From Piscibacillus salipiscarius JCM 13188 (GTDB lineage Bacteria; Bacillota; Bacilli; Bacillales; Alkalibacillaceae): DNA of 64,000 bases. The translations under genes and the position numbers were made by a program. The stretch lies in assembly GCF_001311865.1 (NCBI RefSeq), contig NZ_BBCD01000013.1, positions 26,633 through 90,632 of the forward strand, written 5' to 3'. The notes beneath the pieces are model-generated. The model did not search any database. It worked only from the letters and a program-made list of their open reading frames with translations, and had not been told where the DNA came from. Below are positions 34,559 to 46,080 of this stretch, piece by piece (position 1 is the stretch's first letter; each line of letters begins with the position of its first letter).

Positions 34559-35026
34559 TTACCAACGATAGTGAGCAAACGCTTTGTTCGCTTCTGCCAT
34601 TTGTGCATTTCTTCACGGCGTTTTACCGCAGCACCTGTATTATTTGATGCATCTAAAATTTCATTAGCTAAACGCTCTTCCATTGTTTTCTCTCCGCGTA
34701 ATCTTGCGTAGTTAACAATGAAGCGTAAACCTAGTGCTTGACGACGTTCTGGACGTACCTCAACTGGTACTTGGTAGTTTGAACCACCAACACGTCTAGC
34801 GCGTACTTCCAATACAGGCATAACATTTTTCATTGCTTCTTCAAAAACATCCATAGCGTTTTGACCACTACGTTCTTGTACTAAATCAAACGCATTGTAT
34901 AGGATTTTTGTGCAACACCTTTTTACCGTCAACCATGATTTGGTTGATTAAACGTGTTACTAGTTTAGAGTTATAAATTGGATCTGGTAATACGTCTCTT
35001 TTAGGAACTGATCCTTTACGTGGCAT
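34559..35026 (-). CDS. rpsG: 30S ribosomal protein S7, three missing bases
   Basis: S7 organises the head of the small subunit. The ATG at 35026 opens [20 protein letters not shown] and runs to IMVDGKK. Two bases are missing within 34904-34921 (one G, one A) before [14 protein letters not shown], and one more A near 34598-34602 before [13 protein letters not shown]. With all three restored the length is exactly 156 residues. Three indels in under 500 bases of an essential gene argue strongly for sequence error. Confidence 0.94.
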
Positions 35027-35070
35027 GTAGAGTTCCTCCTTTCCTTGATGATCTATATCTTAAAAACCGA

Positions 35071-35483
<413 letters not shown>

Positions 35484-35518
35484 GTTATATCCTCCCTTCT
35501 TTAATAAGCATTTCTAAT

Positions 35519-35577
35519 CCCACACATCCAGGTGGTTCATAATTGGGCAAAAAACAAACTTCATACACCTGTGTGTA
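35519..35577 (-). promoter_or_regulatory. Hairpin leader between rplGB and rpsL
   Basis: The coding strand can pair CACAGGTG (near 35567-35576) with CACCTGGATGTGTG (35521-35534), leaving a U-rich loop of about 32 bases. It occupies most of the 100-base gap before rpsL. The function is unknown; autogenous control or processing is a guess. Confidence 0.45.
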
Positions 35578-35583
35578 GAAAGT

Positions 35584-35835
35584 TTATTTTTTAATTGCCA
35601 CAGCAGCTGCACCGACATCGATCCCGCTCGCTTCGCCCAATTTTCTCATCGACGCAACAAACGTTATTGGAACATCGTAATCATTGGCTGCTTTCAATAC
35701 TTTATCCGTTATACGTCGTTCGGCATTTTCAGCCACAACGACTTCAAGTACCTTTCCATGCTTCATGGATTTTAGCACTTGTTTAGCTCCAATAATTAAA
35801 CTAGATTTAGCCTGTGCTACTTTTTCATAAGACAT
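35584..35835 (-). CDS. rplGB: L7Ae-family kink-turn RNA-binding protein
   Basis: This 83-residue protein belongs to the L7Ae/L30e/S12e family; its B. subtilis homologue (YbxF) binds kink-turn RNA. The sequence AKSSLIIGAKQVLKSMKHGK, VVAENAERRITDKVLKAAND and VPITFVASMRKLGEASGIDV shows the family's RNA-binding Gly-Lys and C-terminal Gly-rich parts. It is intact and sits between rpoC and rpsL, the conserved place. It is the first gene of the str transcript from the promoter at 35.88-35.91 kb. Confidence 0.92.
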   Translation of the reverse strand: MSYEKVAQAKSSLIIGAKQVLKSMKHGKVLEVVVAENAERRITDKVLKAANDYDVPITFVASMRKLGEASGIDVGAAAVAIKK

Positions 35836-35865
35836 TCTACATCCTCCAAAGTAAACAGGTTATAT

Positions 35866-35937
35866 GAAGCACCTTGAATATATTATCATTGACCTAATTT
35901 ATTGTCAATAAAATTATAAATCAATTCAAGGTGCTTC
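35866..35937 (-). promoter_or_regulatory. str-operon promoter nested in a 13-bp inverted repeat
   Basis: On the coding strand TTGACA (35903-35908), a 17-base spacer and TAATAT (35880-35885) form a strong sigma-A promoter just after rpoC. It is enclosed by perfect 13-base arms GAAGCACCTTGAA and TTCAAGGTGCTTC (35866-35878, 35925-35937). The downstream arm covers the expected start point. In RNA from rpoC the arms could form a hairpin with a 46-base loop, but no U tract follows. Confidence 0.8.
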
Positions 35938-35943
35938 AACCTT

Positions 35944-38900
35944 TTATGCTTCTGTTGTCATTTCTTCCACTTCTTCTACTACTTCAACTTCATCTTTATC
36001 GGCTTCTAGATTACGATATTTCGCCAAACCAGTACCTGCAGGGACAAGTTTACCGATGATAACGTTCTCTTTAAGTCCTAGTAGATCATCATACTTACCT
36101 TTAATTGCAGCATCTGTTAAGACTCTTGTGGTCTCCTGGAATGATGCAGCAGATAAGAATGAATCTGTTTCAAGTGAAGCTTTCGTAATACCAAGAATAA
36201 TAGGCTTCGCAATAGCTGGTTGCTTACCTTCTTTTAGAACTTGGCGGTTAGCTTCTCTAAACTGGTTAACATCGAGTAATGATCCAGGGATAACGTCTGT
36301 GTCACCTGATTCAATGACACGTACTTTATTTAACATCTGACGAACCATAACTTCGATGTGTTTATCACTGATTTCAACACCTTGCATGCGGTAAACTTTT
36401 GTACTTCTTTTAATAAGTACTCTTCTACACCTTGTAAGCCTTGAGCTTTGATGAGTTCTTTCGGGTCAATCGAACCTTCAGTTAGCGCCTGACCTGCAAT
36501 AACTTCATCTCCAACTTCAACTTTCATGCGTGCATTGTATGGTGTTGTATAGTTACGGTTTTCAACTTCACCTTGAACGACAACTTCTTTCTTGTCTTTT
36601 ACATCATTAATTTCTAGAACAGTACCATCTATTTCACTGATAACTGCCTGACCTTTAGGGTTACGCGCTTCGAAGATCTCTTGGATACGCGGTAAACCTT
36701 GTGTAATATCGTCTCCAGCAACACCACCAGTGTGGAATGTACGCATGGTTAACTGGGTGCCTGGCTCACCGATTGACTGCGCAGCATGATACCAACAGCT
36801 TCGCCTGATTCAACGCGGTCACCCGTTGCCATATTACGTCCATAACATTTAACACAAGCACCGTGATGAGTGTTACAAGTAAAGACGGAACGAATAACAA
36901 CTGATTCAACGCCTGCATCTTCAATCGCTTTTGCAGTGTCCTCAGTAATTAATTCGTTGCGATCAATAATGACATCACCAGTTTCAGGATGGCGTACTTT
37001 TCTAAACGCCGTACGTCCTACTAAACGATCGTATAGAGGAACAATCGTTTCATTACCTTCAGTTAATGCACTAACTGTCATTCCGCGGTCCGTACCACAA
37101 TCATGCTCACGTATAATGACATCTTGCGCTACATCAACTAGACGACGAGTTAAGTAACCTGAGTCTGCAGTCTTAAGCGCTGTATCCGCAAGACCTTTAC
37201 GAGCACCGTGTGTTGAAATAAAGTATTCTAATACCGTTAAACCTTCACGGAAGCTTGACTTGATCGGTAACTCAATGATTTTACCTGATGGGTTTGCCAT
37301 TAGACCACGCATACCAGCTAACTGTGTGAAGTTAGATGCGTTACCACGAGCTCCTGAGTCACTCATCATGAAGATTGGGTTTAATGCGTCTAATGAAACC
37401 ATTAGTTTCTCTTGAATTCGATCCTTAGCTTCTGTCCAAATAGCAATAACACGATCGTAACGTTCTTCTTCGGTAATTAAACCACGACGGAATTGCTTCA
37501 TAACTTTATCTATTTTAGCTTGAGCAGAATCTAAGAATTGTTGCTTTTCAGATAGAACAACAATGTCAGATACACCGATTGTAATACCAGCTTTAGTAGA
37601 ATATTTAAAACCTAAGTCTTTCATCTTATCAAGCATCTTAGAAGTCTCAGAGATCTTATAGTGTTTAAACACTTCTGCGATAATATCTCCTAAAATTCCT
37701 TTCTTAAATGGCTTGATTAACTCTCGATTAGGCACTTCCTCTTTAAGGTTAGTTGTCACATCAACAAAGTGCACATCAGGTGTATGCTCTTCTAAGTTGA
37801 ATGATGTTGGTTCGTTCATATAAGGGAACGAATTCGGTAGCATATCATTAAAGATTAACTTACCAATCGTTGTAACAAGGATTTTCTCATTTTGTTCCTC
37901 AGTAAAATGAGGATTACCTAGCGAACTAGCTTTTATTCCAATACGACTGTGTAAGTGTACATAGCCATTATCGTAAGCTAAAATCGCTTCCTCATACGAG
38001 GAATAAATTGAGCCTTCACCAAGTGCGTTCTCACGCTCAAGAGTTAAATAATAGTTACCTAAAACCATATCCTGTGATGGTGTAACAACTGGTTTACCAT
38101 CTTTAGGGTTTAGGATATTTTGAGCCGCTAACATTAAAATGCGAGCTTCAGCTTGAGCTTCTGGTGAAAGCGGGACGTGAACTGCCATTTGGTCACCATC
38201 AAAGTCAGCGTTATATGCTGTACATACTAATGGGTGCAGGCGGATTGCACGACCTTCAACAAGCGTTGGTTCAAATGCTTGAATACCAAGACGGTGAAGG
38301 GTTGGTGCACGGTTCAGTAGTACCGGATGCTCTTTAATCACATCTTCTAATACGTCCCAAATCTCTGGACGCAAGCGTTCAATGCTTCGCTTGGCCGACT
38401 TAATATTATGAGCTAAGCCACGGTTTACTAATTCACGCATGACAAATGGTTTAAATAATTCAATTGCCATCTCTTTTGGTAATCCGCACTGATACATTTT
38501 TAAGTTAGGTCCTACAACGATTACAGAACGACCTGAATAATCAACACGCTTACCAAGTAAGTTCTGACGGAAACGCCCTTGCTTACCTTTAAGCATGTGA
38601 GAAAGTGATTTTAATGGGCGGTTACCCGGTCCTGTAACAGGGCGGCCACGTCTACCATTATCAATTAAAGCATCAACAGACTCTTGTAACATACGCTTCT
38701 CATTCTGCACAATAATCGTTGGCGCACCTAAATCTAACAGACGCTTCAAACGATTATTACGATTGATCACACGGCGATATAAATCATTTAAGTCTGAAGT
38801 CGCAAAACGTCCACCATCAAGTTGCACCATTGGTCTTAACTCAGGTGGAATAATCGGAAGTACATCCATAATCATCCAATCAGGGTTGTTACCTGAATTA

Positions 38901-39550
38901 CGGAATGACTCTAATACTTCAAGGCGTTTAATAGCTCTTGTACGACGCTGGCCTTGAGCTGTTTTTAGCTCTTCTTTTAGCTCCTGAACTTCACGGTCTA
39001 AATCAACGTCTTGTAGTAACTTACGGATTGCTTCAGCACCCATTTGAGCCTTAAACGTATTTCCGTACTTCTCGTAATAAGCACGGAATTCTTTTTCCGT
39101 TAATAGTTGCTTTTTCTCTAAAGGCGTATCACCTGGATCCGTCACGATATAAGAAGCAAAATAAATAACTTCTTCTAAAGCTCTAGGTGATAAATCTAAT
39201 ACTAAGCCCATTCGGCTAGGGATGCCTTTGAAATACCAAATGTGTGAGACAGGGGCAGCAAGTTCAATGTGCCCCATGCGCTCACGGCGTACTTTTGCCT
39301 TCGTAACCTCAACACCACAACGGTCACAAACGACTCCCTTATAACGGACACGTTTATACTTACCGCAGTGACATTCCCAATCTTTTGTAGGTCCAAAAAT
39401 ACGTTCACAGAATAAACCATCTTTTTCAGGCTTTAACGTACGATAGTTAATGGTTTCTGGCTTTTTAACCTCACCAAATGACCAAGAACGAATCTTATCA
39501 GGTGAAGCTAATCCTATTTTCATAAACTCAAATCTGTTTACATCGATCAA
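35944..39550 (-). CDS. rpoC: RNA polymerase beta' subunit, two frame breaks
   Basis: Beta' holds the catalytic magnesium. The TTG start with GGGAGG upstream matches Bacillus usage. The N-terminal zinc site is in [20 protein letters not shown], the active-site NADFDGDQ is near residue 450, and the second zinc cluster begins at [17 protein letters not shown]. One base is missing at 36783-36788 (before [20 protein letters not shown]) and one A at 36397-36400 (before [20 protein letters not shown]). Corrected length is about 1202 residues. It follows rpoB by 29 bases. Confidence 0.96.
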
Positions 39551-39579
39551 GGAGCCTACCTCCCTTATATTTTTAACCG

Positions 39580-42500
39580 TTATTTCTCACTTACATTTTG
39601 ATCTTCTGTTGATTCCATCGAAACATTTAATTCTTCAGATTGATCTTCATCTTCTAAATCGCGCATATCGATTTCATCACGTTCAGAAGTCAACATTTTA
39701 ACGTCCATACCAAGACTTTGAAGTTCCTTAATAAGTACTCGGAACGATTCTGGAACACCTGGTTCAGGCAGGTTTTCACCTTTAACGATCGCTTCATACG
39801 TTTTCACACGGCCTACAACATCATCTGATTTAACCGTTAAGATTTCTTGTAACGTATAAGCTGCACCATATGCTTCAAGTGCCCAAACTTCCATCTCACC
39901 AAAACGCTGACCACCAAATTGCGCTTTACCACCAAGTGGTTGCTGTGTAACAAGTGAGTATGGTCCTGTAGAACGTGCGTGTAATTTATCATCAACCATG
40001 TGTTCTAGTTTGATCATATACATAACACCAACAGACACACGATTATCAAATGCACTACCTGTACGACCATCGTATAGTACTGTCTTACCATCTCTAGCTA
40101 AGCCAGCTTCAAGAACAGTTTCCCAAACATCTTCTTCTGTTGCCCCATCAAAAACTGGAGAAGCAACACGGATTCCCATTTCTCTTGCTGCCATACCTAG
40201 GTGTAATTCCAATACCTGACCAATGTTCATACGCGAAGGTACACCGAGCGGGTTTAACATGACATCAACTGGCGTTCCATCTGGTAAGTAAGGCATATCT
40301 TCTTCAGGTAAAATTCTTGAGATAACACCTTTGTTACCGTGACGACCAGCCATTTTATCCCCTTCGGAAATTTTACGCTTCTGTACGATGTAAACACGTA
40401 CTAATTTATTAACACCAGGTGATAATTCATCACCATCTTCACGGTTAAAGGTTTTAACATCTAATACGATGCCCCCGCCGCCGTGAGGTACTCTTAATGA
40501 TGTATCTCTTACTTCACGAGCTTTTTCACCAAAGATCGCATGTAATAGACGTTCTTCTGCTGAAAGCTCTGTCATACCTTTAGGTGTTACTTTACCAACT
40601 AATAAATCACCATCAGTAACTTCTGCACCAACTCGTATAATTCCATTTTCATCTAAGTTTTTAAGTGCATCTTCACCAACATTAGGAATGTCGCGTGTGA
40701 TTTCTTCAGGTCCTAATTTCGTATCACGAGCTTCCGTTTCAAAGTCTTCAATATGAATCGAAGTGAAGACATCATCTTTCACCATACGTTCACTCATGAT
40801 GACGGCATCCTCATAGTTGTAACCATCCCATGTCATAAACGCTACAAGCGCGTTCTGACCTAAGGCAAGCTCACCTTTGTCCATAGATGGACCATCAGCA
40901 AGAATCTCACCTTCAGAAACACGATCACCTTTAGAGATGATTGGAGTTTGGTTGTAACACGTACCTTGGTTGGAACGAACAAATTTTGCAAGGCGATATT
41001 TATCAAGGTCACCTTCAACTTCTTTTCCGTCCACTTCAGAAATTCGTCTAATATGAATTTCTTTAGCTTCAACCTTTTCAACAATACCTGCATGTTTCGC
41101 AACTACGGCTGCGCCTGAGTCTTTACCTGATACATATTCCATACCAGTTCCAACGTATGGAGCATCTGGCCTGATTAAAGGTACTGCCTGACGCTGCATG
41201 TTTGCACCCATTAAAGCACGGTTTGAGTCATCGTTCTCTAAGAATGGAATACAAGCTGTTGCAGCAGACACAACCTGTTTAGGTGATACGTCCATATAAT
41301 CGATCTGTTCACGTGGAACAGCAGTGTTTTCACCACGGAAACGAGCGATGACTTCTTCATCTACAAATGAACCATCGTCATTTAATTTAGCGTTAGCCTG
41401 AGCAACGATGTAATTATCTTCTTCATCAGCAGTTAAGTAATCAACGTGCTCTGTTACTTTCCCAGTCTCTGGGTCAACACGGCGGTAAGGTGTTTCAATA
41501 AACCGAACTCATTTACTTTTGCATAAGATGATAATGAGTTAATTAACCCGATGTTTGGACCTTCTGGTGTTTCAATTGGACACATACGTCCATAGTGAGA
41601 ATAGTGAACATCACGCACTTCAAAACCTGCGCGTTCACGAGTTAAACCACCAGGACCTAATGCAGATAAACGACGTTTGTGAGTTAACTCAGCTAATGGA
41701 TTTGTTTGATACATAAACTGAGATAACTGAGAGCTACCAAAGAACTCTTTAATAGACGCAATTACTGGTCTAATGTTGATTAATTGTTGTGGCGTGATCG
41801 AATCTGTGTCTTGAATTGACATACGTTCACGAACCACACGCTCCATTCGAGATAAACCGATTCTGAATTGGTTTTGTAATAACTCACCAACAGAACGTAA
41901 ACGACGGTTTCCTAAATGGTCAATGTCATCAGTATTACCAATCGTGTGTAATAGGTTAAAGAAATAACTGATAGATGCTATAATATCAGCTGGAGTAATG
42001 TTCTTAACCTGATCACTTACATTACCATTGCTAATGACATTAAGTGTTTTTTCCCCTTCAGGATCAGTTGGGTCTACTATCTTTATGGATTGGATTTTAA
42101 TCGGATCTTCTAAAACCCCATCTTGCGGCTCTAGAATTTTCTCACCAACTGCATCCTCTTCCATTTCAAAATAAGGCATGATTTTATCTAATAGGCGGCG
42201 ATTTAACTTATCGCCTTTTCTTGCAATCACTTCACCTGTTTCTTCGTCCGCGATTGTCTCAGCTAATGTCTGATTTAATAAGCGGTTCTTAAAATGAAGC
42301 TTCTTGTTCATTTTGTAACGACCAACACGAGCTAAGTCGTAACGTTTCGGATCAAAGAAACGTGAATATAATAAGCTACGAGCATTGTCAGCTGTAGGGG
42401 GTTCACCCGGTCTTAAACGCTCATATATTTCAATTAAAGCTTTTTCGCTGTCTTCGGTATTATCTTTTTCTAATGTATTGCGTAAGAACTCATTGTCTCC

Positions 42501-43133
42501 AATAAGATCAAGAATTTCATCATCTGAGCTAAATCCTAATGCTCTTAGCAACACTGTTAATGGTAGTTTACGAGTACGGTCAATTCTGACGTGAACAACA
42601 TCTTTAGCATCCGTCTCGAATTCTAGCCATGCGCCGCGGTTCGGTATAACCGTTGCAGTATGACCTCTTTTACCATTCTTATCAACTTTATCGTTGAAAT
42701 AAACACTTGGCGAACGAACAAGCTGTGATACGATAACACGTTCGGCACCATTAATAATGAAAGTACCGGTATCTGTCATTAATGGGAAGTCACCCATAAA
42801 GACTTCTTGTTCTTTCACTTCACCTGTCTCTTTATTTAAGAGGCGGACTTTAACGCGTAAAGGAGCGTTATACGTCACGTCGCGTTCCTTCGCTTCATCT
42901 ACAGGATACTTTGGTTCACCTAAGCTATAATCCACAAACTCTAGTGATAAGTTTCCTGTGAAATCCTCAATTGGTGAAATGTCTTCAAACATTTCTTTCA
43001 AACCGTCTCTTAAAAACCACTCGTAAGATTTGGTTTGAATTTCGATTAGATTAGGCAGATCGTGCACTTCACTAATCCTAGCATAACTTCTACGTTGGCG
43101 GTGTCGACCATATTGAACTAGTTGACCTGTCAA
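39580..43133 (-). CDS. rpoB: RNA polymerase beta subunit, one frame break; Tyr at a rifampicin-resistance position
   Basis: Beta forms the catalytic cleft with beta'. The TTG at 43133 is preferred: GAGGGGTG lies six bases upstream and Bacillus RpoB also begins [17 protein letters not shown]. One base is missing at 41496-41503 (after NEFGLL, before [14 protein letters not shown]). The corrected length is about 1184 residues. The rifampicin region reads [20 protein letters not shown]. The Tyr (codon 41709-41711, about residue 475) stands where Bacillus and E. coli have Asp. The C-terminus is very acidic (residues about 1150-1184). Confidence 0.96.
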
Positions 43134-43142
43134 CTGCTTCAC

Positions 43143-43489
43143 CCCTCAAACAACCAGATTTAATAGAGACTTAGTGAAAAAGATTCACTAAGGACAAACA
43201 AAACGGTCCGACAAAAAGGCATGCCGAACATTGCCTGATCCACTTAAAAGTTTTTCAAGCATTATTTATATTAACATTCGTCATAAAACGAATGTTTGTT
43301 ATAATGATTTTTAATAATGAGTTGTTCATCTTTACTTTTTCCAGAATGAATACCCCATTTAATAGTAAAATTAAGACTCTATACATTTATCGGTCAAAAG
43401 TATCGAAAATATACGTTTTGTTTACTATTTGATTTCTTTTTATAAAAATCCTTGACAAACAAACGTATATATTGGCATTTTTAATATTA
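43143..43489 (-). promoter_or_regulatory. Long structured 5' region of rpoB
   Basis: This 347-base gap has no gene. Reading toward rpoB it holds an AT-rich stretch with a possible -35 (TTGACC) but no convincing -10. A perfect nine-base hairpin AACATTCGT/ACGAATGTT lies at 43273-43296, then a GC-rich patch with GGCAATGTTCGGCATGCC and GTCGGACC, and a nine-base hairpin CTTAGTGAA/TTCACTAAG at 43170-43192. None is followed by a U tract. It probably contains the rpoB promoter and a leader RNA, but neither could be pinned down. Confidence 0.45.
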
Positions 43490-44110
43490 TCACACGGGTA
43501 TATCCGAGTCAAATCTTATGGCACGCAATATATAATACCCTTTATTCTTAACGACTACCTCAACATTTCCAAACAATGTCTCGATTTTGTCTTTTAATGA
43601 TGGAGCACCTTGTTTTTTCTGTACGACCACCCATAATTCCCCTTCATTTTCTAAGAGGTTATAACTGTCATCCATCATTTGATGAACAACTTTCTTACCT
43701 GCACGAAACGGTGGATTTGTAATGACTGCCCCAAAGGTTTGATTAGCAACTGCTTCAATCCCGTCACTTTGCAATACTTCAGCTTGTTTTACATCATTTA
43801 TTTCACAATTCTTTTTGGCTAACTCAACAGCTCTTTCATTTATATCAACCATGACAACTCGTCGATTAGGGTAACGCTTTGCCAATGTGATCCCAATTGG
43901 TCCGTAACCACAACCCAAATCAAGAATAGAGCCTTGGTTCCCTTTTAAATCTACATGCTCAATTAATGTTTTTGTACCAAAATCAACTTGCTTTTTGGAG
44001 AATACACCTTCGTCTGTAAGGAAGTTTAATGTGATGGAACTAAGAGTTGCTTGGAATTGTGAAGGGTTTCTTTTACTTGTAGGATTTTTTGAATAATAAT
44101 GATCGTTCAT
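43490..44110 (-). CDS. rsmC: 16S rRNA (guanine-N2) methyltransferase, RsmC/YbxB family
   Basis: This 206-residue class I methyltransferase matches the YbxB protein found between rplL and rpoB in Bacillus. The SAM site is ILDLGCGYGPIGITLAKRYP and the catalytic motif is VITNPPFRAGKKVVHQ. The ATG at 44110 is favoured; a GTG nine bases earlier is part of the AGAGGTGG ribosome site. The homologous RsmC modifies 16S G1207, so the same role is inferred. It is intact and preceded by the rplL terminator. Confidence 0.88.
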   Translation of the reverse strand: MNDHYYSKNPTSKRNPSQFQATLSSITLNFLTDEGVFSKKQVDFGTKTLIEHVDLKGNQGSILDLGCGYGPIGITLAKRYPNRRVVMVDINERAVELAKKNCEINDVKQAEVLQSDGIEAVANQTFGAVITNPPFRAGKKVVHQMMDDSYNLLENEGELWVVVQKKQGAPSLKDKIETLFGNVEVVVKNKGYYILRAIRFDSDIPV

Positions 44111-44165
44111 AAATGCCACCTCTTTACAGTGTAAAGACCACTATAGAAAATAAGGTTTAAATAAA

Positions 44166-44199
44166 CATAAGCTCGCTGAATGGAACAGCGAGCTTTATG
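44166..44199 (-). terminator. Terminator after rplL
   Basis: The coding strand has stem CATAAAGCTCGCTG / CAGCGAGCTTATG with one bulged base and a seven-base loop, followed by TTTATTTA. It lies about 10 bases after the rplL stop, before rsmC, and may let L7/L12 be made in excess over RNA polymerase. Confidence 0.85.
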
Positions 44200-44208
44200 A
44201 ATGTGATA

Positions 44209-44573
44209 CTATTTTAATTCGATTTTAGCGCCAACTTCTTCAAGCTTAGCTTCATTTCTTCAGCTTCTTCTTTAGCTACTGCTTCTTTAATTGTTCCAGG
44301 AGCGCCATCTACTAGCTCTTTAGCGTCTTTTAGGCCAAGACCAGTGATTTCACGTACTGCTTTAACAACTTTAATCTTAGATGCACCTGCTTCTTCAAGT
44401 ACAACGTCGAATTCAGTTTTCTCTTCAGCAGCTTCGCCACCTGCAGCAGCACCCGCAGCCGCAACTGGTGCAGCAGCTGTTACGCCAAACTCTTCCTCAA
44501 TAGCTTTTACTAAGTCATTTAATTCTAATACTGACATTTCTTTAATAGCATCAATAATTTGCTCTTTAGTCAT
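44209..44573 (-). CDS. rplL: 50S ribosomal protein L7/L12, frame break near the C-terminus
   Basis: L7/L12 forms the multicopy stalk that recruits translation GTPases. It starts [20 protein letters not shown], has the Ala/Gly hinge (residues about 35-48) and the C-domain [20 protein letters not shown] with [13 protein letters not shown]. After EEAEEMK (44250-44254) one base is missing, and the other frame gives [11 protein letters not shown] and a stop at 44209. The corrected length is 121 residues, standard. Confidence 0.95.
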
Positions 44574-44621
44574 GATAAGTTCCTCCTTAAAGTATTTTTG
44601 TTTTTATCCGACTATGACGCC

Positions 44622-45120
44622 TTAAGCGCCTTCTTCTTCTTTTTGTTCTGCAACTGCTTTGGTAACATAAGCGAAGTCGCGAACTGGTGCTTGTAGTACG
44701 CTGAGTAACATAGATACAAGTCCTTCGTATGAAGGTAGTTCTGCAAGTTCCTTGATTTGATCAAGTGTTGCTACCTGACCTTCAATAACGCCACCCTTAA
44801 TTTCTAGGGCTTCGTGTTCCTTAGCGAATTGTCCTATAACCTTCGCTGGAGCAACTGCATCTTCCTCGCAAGTTGCAATAGCTGTTGGGCCTACTAGTAA
44901 TTCGTTAAGACCTTCAAAACCTGCTTTTCAGTTGCGAAGCGAGTCATTGTGTTTTGTAAACTTTAAAGTCAACACCTGCTTCACGTAGTTGTTTACGAAG
45001 TTCAGTCACTTCTTCAACATCTAAACCGCGATAGTCAACAAGAACTGTAGTTTTGCTGTTTTGTAGTTTTTCTGCAATTTGATCGACTTGCTGTTTTTTC
45101 AGTTCAAGTACATTGCTCAT
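44622..45120 (-). CDS. rplJ: 50S ribosomal protein L10, two frame breaks
   Basis: L10 anchors the L7/L12 stalk and binds its own leader. The ATG at 45120 opens [20 protein letters not shown] and [20 protein letters not shown]. One A is missing after VYK (44951-44955) and one more in an A run before [17 protein letters not shown] (44925-44928). The end reads [19 protein letters not shown] and EQKEEEGA. The corrected length is 166 residues, identical to Bacillus. It is preceded by the L10 leader and its attenuator. Confidence 0.95.
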
Positions 45121-45124
45121 CGTT

Positions 45125-45331
45125 CCACCTCCTAGTCGTTGGTTTCCGATCATACCGTGCGGTGTTTTCGCTCAAAAAAATACCTCCATGTAGACATGGA
45201 GGCATCAATATCATAATCGTACACACTTGTACGCATCATTTCAATCTAGCACACCTCGGCAGGAATTCTTTTAAGCAGATATATCTGCTCCTACTGTCTA
45301 CGGTATAACGTCATTCATTTAATTTTCAACA
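45125..45331 (-). ncRNA. Ribosomal L10 leader (autoregulatory 5' RNA)
   Basis: The roughly 200-base transcript between a strong promoter and rplJ has the conserved L10-leader core TCCTGCCGAGGTGTGCTAGA, the GGAGCAGATATATCTGCT hairpin (near 45275-45290) and a final intrinsic terminator. Bacillus L10 (with L12) binds such a leader to switch on the terminator. Identification rests on the core sequence, the position and the terminator. Confidence 0.88.
45174..45202 (-). terminator. Attenuator of the L10 leader
   Basis: The coding strand has CCTCCATG/CATGGAGG with a four-base loop, followed by TATTTTTTT. It stands about 55 bases before rplJ, inside the leader, so it acts as the regulated terminator of the rplJL transcript. 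Confidence 0.9.
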
Positions 45332-45337
45332 AACGCA

Positions 45338-45366
45338 ATTATATATAACTTTTAAAAGTTTGTCAA
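45338..45366 (-). promoter_or_regulatory. Consensus promoter of rplJ-rplL
   Basis: A perfect TTGACA (45361-45366), 17-base spacer and perfect TATAAT (45338-45343) lie on the coding strand directly after the rplA stop. The start point near 45331 is the 5' end of the L10 leader. Confidence 0.92.
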
Positions 45367-45373
45367 CTAATTA

Positions 45374-46065
45374 TTATAGATAAGATGAAACGTCTACTTT
45401 AACGCCAGGTCCCATAGTTGAAGCCACAGAAACGTTTTCATATAAGTTCCTTTAGATGATTGTGGTTTAGCTTTTACAATGGTTTCAGTTAAAGCATCAA
45501 AGTTTTCAACTAACTTTTGATCATCGAAAGAAACTTTACCGATAGGTACATGAATGTTTCCAGCTTTATCTACACGATACTCAACTTTACCTGCTTTGAT
45601 GTCTTGAACAGCTTTTTCAATCTCGAAAGTAACTGTTCCTGTTTTAGGGTTCGGCATTAAACCTTTTGGTCCTAATACACGACCTAATTTACCAACTTGC
45701 GCCATCATATCTGGAGTGGCTACAACAACATCAAATTCAAACCATCCTTGGTTGATTTTGTTGATGTACTCTTCATCTCCAACATAATCTGCACCAGCTG
45801 CTTCCGCTTCTTTAGCTTTTTCACCTTTAGCGAATACTAAAACGCGTTGAGTTTTACCTGTACCGTGTGGTAAAACCATCGCTCCACGGATTTGTTGGTC
45901 TGCTTTCTTAGGGTCTACACCTAAACGAAAAGCAGCTTCTACTGTTTCATCAAAGTTTGCTGTTGAAGCTTTTTTCACTAGTTCAATAGCTTCATTAGCA
46001 TTATAAGCTTTGTTGCGGTCAACAAGCTTTAATGCTTCTTGATACTTTTTACCTTTCTTTGGCAT
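45374..46065 (-). CDS. rplA: 50S ribosomal protein L1, frame break near the C-terminus
   Basis: L1 forms the mobile stalk that releases deacylated tRNA and commonly represses its own operon. The sequence [20 protein letters not shown], the domain II signature [19 protein letters not shown] and [17 protein letters not shown] are standard. After GTYMK one A is missing in AAAAC (45434-45437), and the other frame gives [17 protein letters not shown]. The corrected length is exactly 230 residues. Confidence 0.95.
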
Positions 46066-46080
46066 GATAAATCCTCCTCA

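Noticed and set aside
44900..45060. Programmed ribosomal frameshifting in rplJ, rpsG, tuf and other genes
   Set aside because: There is no slippery-site and pseudoknot pattern, the breaks occur in dozens of unrelated genes, directions are mixed and positions differ. Indel errors explain them all.
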